Origin: Sulfurimicrobium lacus
Lineage (GTDB): Bacteria; Pseudomonadota; Gammaproteobacteria; Burkholderiales; Sulfuricellaceae
Direction of reading: 5' to 3'
DNA: 64,000 nt
Assembly (NCBI RefSeq): GCF_011764585.1
Contig: NZ_AP022853.1
Location: forward strand, 2,339,501 to 2,403,500
Below the pieces are notes generated by a model. The model was not told where the DNA came from, made no database searches, and was given only the letters and a program-made list of their open reading frames with translations. Shown here piece by piece: positions 60,298-64,000 of the stretch. How positions within the stretch are numbered: the stretch's first letter is position 1; each line of letters starts with the position of its first letter. Made by a program: the position numbers and the translations under genes.

Positions 60298-61596
60298 ATG
60301 ATTGACCGCGACCACCTGAAAAACCTGCTATCACCGAATGAATGGCTTATGCGCATGGTGTTCTGGTGTGGTGCGCTGGCAGTGGGTGTCGTAGCTGTTC
60401 TATTTGCCATGGGCGCACAGATCACCAACCAGTGGTTTCACCGGATGCTTTCTTTTTCTCCTTGGCTGCCTTTTATAATCATGCCGTCTGGTCTGGCGCT
60501 TTCTGCCTGGCTGACGCGGCGATTCTTCGCGGGCTCCCAAGGCAGCGGTATTCCCCAAACCATCGCAGCCCTGCAAATTCAAGATCAGGAACATGTGAGC
60601 GGCCTGCTGTCATTACGCATCGCTGCGGGGAAGACCATCCTCACCCTCCTGGCGCTTTGCAGTGGCGCCTCGGTGGGTCGCGAAGGTCCCACGGTGCAGA
60701 TCGGCGCATCGATCATGTATTCGCTGCGCCGATTTTCCCACTTCTCATATCCGGACCAGATTAATGGACTGATTCTCGCTGGCGGCGCCGCTGGTGTTGC
60801 TGCGGCGTTCAATACGCCCCTGGCCGGGATTGCGTTTGCCATCGAGGAATTGTCCCGCTCCTTCGAGCATCGTACCAATGGGCTTGTCCTTACCGCCGTG
60901 ATCTTCGCGGGTTTGTCCGCCAACGCAATTCTTGGCAACTATACCTACTTCGGCACGATTTCCACTTCACTCGGCTCGGGTATCGGTTGGCTAGCCGTTA
61001 TCGCGTGTGGAGTGATAGGTGGGCTTTTTGGTGGATTGTTTTCGCGTCTGTTGATAGGCGCCAGCGACGGGTGGGCTGGGAAGACCGGGCGCTGGATGCG
61101 TAAGCATCCTGTCACATTCGCAGCGGCATGTGGAATCGTACTTGCCTGTCTGGGGGTATTGTCAGGCCAGCACACTTATGGCACCGGCTACGATGAGGTA
61201 CGTGACATCCTCGCGCATGGGGATGCCGGCTATCAAAACTATGGCATATACAAGTTCCTGGCGACCCTGGTTTCCTACCTTAGCGGGACACCCGGCGGCT
61301 TGTTTGCACCATCGTTGGCGGTTGGCGCAGGAATTGGAGCCAGTCTTTCTCATTTCATTCCATTCGTCCCCGTCGGCACCGTGATCGTATTGGGCATGGT
61401 CGCCTACTTCACGGGCGTTACTCAGGCGCCGCTAACCTCATTCATCATCGTCATGGAAATGACAGACGATCACAACCTTGTTTTGCCTCTAATGGCAACG
61501 GCGCTGATCGCGCATGGCATTTCACGCATTATTTGCCATGAACCCTTATACAAGGCGCTTGCCGAGCGCTTCGTGCGCCGTGTGGCACAACCATGA
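60298..61596 (+). CDS. clcA: ClC-family chloride channel/transporter
   Basis: A 432-residue membrane protein with the ClC signatures GSGIPQ (residues near 82), GREGPTVQIG near 123 and FNTPLAGIAFAIEEL, plus GGLFAPSLAVGAGIG. No CBS domains follow. The proton Glu of exchangers lies in GREGP. A fragment of a second ClC gene is found at 47657-47722. Confidence 0.92.
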   Translation: MIDRDHLKNLLSPNEWLMRMVFWCGALAVGVVAVLFAMGAQITNQWFHRMLSFSPWLPFIIMPSGLALSAWLTRRFFAGSQGSGIPQTIAALQIQDQEHVSGLLSLRIAAGKTILTLLALCSGASVGREGPTVQIGASIMYSLRRFSHFSYPDQINGLILAGGAAGVAAAFNTPLAGIAFAIEELSRSFEHRTNGLVLTAVIFAGLSANAILGNYTYFGTISTSLGSGIGWLAVIACGVIGGLFGGLFSRLLIGASDGWAGKTGRWMRKHPVTFAAACGIVLACLGVLSGQHTYGTGYDEVRDILAHGDAGYQNYGIYKFLATLVSYLSGTPGGLFAPSLAVGAGIGASLSHFIPFVPVGTVIVLGMVAYFTGVTQAPLTSFIIVMEMTDDHNLVLPLMATALIAHGISRIICHEPLYKALAERFVRRVAQP

Positions 61597-61677
61597 GCTC
61601 GACTCGGAAATAAATTGCACGGGCAACGGCAGGAAACCGTAGTCATTCAGGATATGGGATTCCGAGCATTTGCAAAC

Positions 61678-63432
61678 TCAGTTTCGCCCGACCACGGTCA
61701 ACGCCATGCTAGACCGATAACGTCCAAGAATCGACTTGCACTCCCCCCCCGGATAGTGGAAGGATGCAAGATAATTCGCCCAATCCGGCGTCATGCTTGC
61801 AACCATAAGAGTACTGATTTTGCCATCTTCATCTCGGCTGGATAACCTTGCGTTGCCAAGCCAGAAGCTCCCGGCCAAATCCTCCATGAGGAAATATGCC
61901 CCGGGGCTGTCTGGCGCCAGATTTACCGGATCCTTATAGATAAAACACCCAATTGTTCGTATCCGTCTTGTCGCCAACAGATCAACCCCGGGATAAGCGC
62001 TCGGGGTGGCTTCTTCCGATGTACTCTCGCGAGACCAAGGCTGTAGTTCTTGAGAAAATCTGAGCTGAATATCTTTCTTTTGATTGAATTTTAGCAAGAC
62101 TTCTCGCTGCTCCTGTGAAGCCGTCAAGGCTCGTCTGAAGTCCGCTAGAACCGGCCCTATTTTATCTCGCCACCTCTTGTACGCCTTACCCACACCATCC
62201 TGCACATCACCAATCACAAAAACTGGCGTGGATTGGCCATAGAGCTCCTCCAGATAAGCCTGGATCGCTGGAACCTGGTTAAAGCAATCCTTAACCATCT
62301 GGGGGTTGGCATACCAATCTCCCCCTCCTTTTGCCTCATCGATAAATGACTTCATGACGATTGCTGTATCAAGGTCACTCAGGCCGAGTTTCTTAAGCTT
62401 GACGAATCCAGTGCTGCAGGCATTCGATAAAGCATAACCTTCAGCGACACCAGCTATTTGGAGCAAACTTGGAGACGAGTCATTGAGGAATTGCATAAAG
62501 TTAAGCGAATTGTGCATTGCGTGCATATTAAGGACGTTGCTGGTGGAGAGGCTGTCCGAGGCATACATGTCGTTGGCACCGGTCGATCCCGGATTAAACA
62601 GTGAATTTACATAATTAAAGGTAAGACGTACCGTAAACAGTTTTGTTCGATTGAATTGCGTTGACTTCTGAAGCGTCTTCACAGCCTCATCAGAACTGTC
62701 TGGGAAAGCATCTTTCAGAGTACCTTCCGCGCTGTATATTGGTATTTCAACTGTATGCAAACCACTTCTGAGTTTCTTCCAAGATAGCGGGATGGTTGTC
62801 TTCGCATTGGCCATGCCCTTCAAGAGATTATTCGTGCGGTTCTGTGCTTCTGAAAGTACCGGATTGCCTACTGTTGCGGCAATGCCGCCAATGGCCGATG
62901 CAGCCCCCCCTGTCATCACCAAAGCGGCAGCTCCTAGAACAAGTTTGGCCGAACCGATGTAATCCTGACTGGAATTGCTCGCGCTCTTAACGTTCAACAC
63001 AATGGCCAGTTTGCCTGGATTAAAGGTCGAATAATTTCCAAGCAAAGTAAGTGGAATGACATTAAGTGGCAAAGTACTCAGGGAAGTGCACTCAGAGCCA
63101 TCGTCCCGCCCATCGAATGTCGCGATGGGTATTTCGTTACTGACCTGCTCCCGCGAAAAACCACTGGTGGTGACCGAAAGGACCAACTGCGTCTTTTTGT
63201 CTCCCCAGAACCCACGGCTGGATAATGGAGTGCAGGTGCTTTCCGGAATGACTTCTGACACCACGGATACATAACCATCATTACCGCGCCCGTCTTTTAG
63301 CCACTTGGGCTGCTCTCCAACAGCCATCACGGGATTGGTATCAGGGAAGAAGTAAATTGTTGCTTGTGCGGGGAATGTCGCCCACATGAAGGCCATTAGC
63401 CCAATTACCCACCTCATGCCAGCCGTACTCAT
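61678..63432 (-). CDS. exported hypothetical protein, about 584 aa
   Basis: I do not recognise this protein. It has a signal peptide (MRWVIGLMAFMWATFPAQA-T; start ATG 63432 or 63417), an internal hydrophobic stretch (LVLGAAALVMTGGAASAIGGIAATVG near 175-200), and no Cys-rich, catalytic or repeat motif. Composition is Ser/Asn-rich and GC is lower than in the left part of the window, which suggests acquisition. It is followed by a ClC gene on the opposite strand. Confidence 0.7.
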   Translation of the reverse strand: MSTAGMRWVIGLMAFMWATFPAQATIYFFPDTNPVMAVGEQPKWLKDGRGNDGYVSVVSEVIPESTCTPLSSRGFWGDKKTQLVLSVTTSGFSREQVSNEIPIATFDGRDDGSECTSLSTLPLNVIPLTLLGNYSTFNPGKLAIVLNVKSASNSSQDYIGSAKLVLGAAALVMTGGAASAIGGIAATVGNPVLSEAQNRTNNLLKGMANAKTTIPLSWKKLRSGLHTVEIPIYSAEGTLKDAFPDSSDEAVKTLQKSTQFNRTKLFTVRLTFNYVNSLFNPGSTGANDMYASDSLSTSNVLNMHAMHNSLNFMQFLNDSSPSLLQIAGVAEGYALSNACSTGFVKLKKLGLSDLDTAIVMKSFIDEAKGGGDWYANPQMVKDCFNQVPAIQAYLEELYGQSTPVFVIGDVQDGVGKAYKRWRDKIGPVLADFRRALTASQEQREVLLKFNQKKDIQLRFSQELQPWSRESTSEEATPSAYPGVDLLATRRIRTIGCFIYKDPVNLAPDSPGAYFLMEDLAGSFWLGNARLSSRDEDGKISTLMVASMTPDWANYLASFHYPGGECKSILGRYRSSMALTVVGRN

Positions 63433-63797
63433 TCGTATCGATACACTCCGAAAATAGCCTCGGCTATTGTCACTTATTGACTGTCCTAAGTGCGGTGATG
63501 ATAACTCCAAATATAATTCAGGATAAAAAACTTGCATCGAGCGTGTCCAAAAGTTGCGTAATTCATGAATGCTTGGAATGGATTAGGCCGTTCGGGACGA
63601 TTCCATACCTATGACTGCTGAAGATTCAATATCGGCCGTTGGCGCACTGGATGCCACCGGCAGCAATTGCCGAACTGCTGCCCCATGGCTTTCGGAGCTG
63701 AAGGTTGTCCGCGCGCGTCTAAAAGTACCCAGGCCTGCGCGTTGAATTTTACCCAGGGGCTTTAGGCGCCCGTCATGGGCTGGCCTGTGGATAAGTG

Positions 63798-63824
63798 TAG
63801 CCCAGATTCTCCGAATCTGGGCTA
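63798..63824. terminator. 12-bp hairpin next to istB stop
   Basis: TAGCCCAGATTC-TCC-GAATCTGGGCTA, a perfect stem with a 3-nt loop, 15 nt beyond the istB stop. It probably ends or insulates the transposon transcript; no T-run follows. Confidence 0.5.
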
Positions 63825-63838
63825 TCGTTCGTCTGGTG

Positions 63839-64000
63839 TCAGAACGGCTCCGTGTCTTCGGCTGGCGTTCCGCGTTTTCCCTGTTCCCGAGCCTTGATTC
63901 TCGATTTCGCAGTCTCACTGCTATGTCGGAACCGATACGACTCGTTGCCCGTTTCCACGATGTGACAGTGATGCGTCAACCGGTCCAGGAGCGCCGTCGT
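63839..64000 (-). CDS. istB: IstB-like ATPase of IS21 family, C-terminal part
   Basis: Partial: the 5' part lies beyond the window. The visible end reads [20 protein letters not shown], then [20 protein letters not shown] and a stop at 63839. This is the characteristic C-terminus of the IS21 helper protein IstB, the ATPase that directs transposition. Confidence 0.85.
   Translation of the reverse strand, partial: TTALLDRLTHHCHIVETGNESYRFRHSSETAKSRIKAREQGKRGTPAEDTEPF

Larger units (their letters stand above)
63706..64000. mobile_element. IS21-family element, one end, truncated by window
   Basis: The window ends in istB. The element end is placed near TGTCC at 63706 because AAAAGTACCCAGG and AATTTTACCCAGG repeats follow, as in multi-repeat IS21 termini. 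The exact boundary is uncertain. Confidence 0.55.

Overview
The window looks like chromosome from a Gram-negative betaproteobacterium. The evidence is gram-negative porin and Pal proteins, a DUF3579 gene, TAT-exported molybdoenzymes and betaproteobacterial gene style. It resembles chemolithotrophic or respiratory lineages such as Sulfuricella or Sterolibacteriaceae, but the species is not identifiable by eye. The left 29 kb is GC-rich and tightly packed. The right end (about 57-64 kb) is less GC-rich, has longer gaps and ends inside an IS21-type element.

Region 1 (about 1.7-13.6 kb) is a complete arx-type cluster for anaerobic arsenite oxidation. The minus-strand operon arxB'-arxA-arxB-arxC-arxD-moaA is divergent from arxX-arxS-arxR. 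The catalytic subunit carries the GRGWG motif of ArxA. A near-consensus sigma-54 promoter and two spaced operator-like sites lie in the divergent gap, as expected for an NtrC-type regulator. ArxA has an unusual insertion of about 100 residues rich in Ala, Lys and Glu.

Region 2 (about 13.5-28.9 kb) is a second module built on the same plan. A paralogous PhnD-like binding protein, histidine kinase and NtrC-type regulator face a 14-gene minus-strand operon plus one small leader ORF. That operon encodes a second DMSO-reductase-family enzyme (Fe-S, NrfD and catalytic subunits), a porin, a TorD chaperone, a DUF309 protein, an orphan HisA-like protein, a rhodanese lacking its catalytic Cys, a polyferredoxin, a two-domain TusA protein, DUF3579, moaA, moaD and an unknown protein. 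Its catalytic subunit has Asp in place of the third [4Fe-4S] Cys. The substrate is unknown; the sulfur-relay genes and the arsenite-type sensor suggest a sulfur or metalloid oxyanion. This is the best candidate for an undescribed system.

Region 3 (about 30-57 kb) is an island of stress, ion and osmotic genes: universal stress protein, DUF389-OmpA fusion, SulP transporter, three cation/proton antiporter-type carriers, a MASE1 kinase with a FixJ-like regulator, CBS protein, aquaporin, PPK2, a P3A proton ATPase, a STAS protein and a CopB-type ATPase. Within it, galU, a phosphoglycerate-sugar phosphatase/glycerate kinase fusion, two glycosyltransferases and an MscS-like membrane protein form a probable glucosylglycerate compatible-solute operon.

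Region 4 (57-64 kb) holds a Met-rich cytochrome c, a MarR regulator, a Pal-like lipoprotein, a ClC channel, an unknown exported 60+ kDa protein and the 3' end of istB. Small fragments of ClC and heavy-metal ATPase genes near 47.7 and 48.5 kb show past rearrangement.
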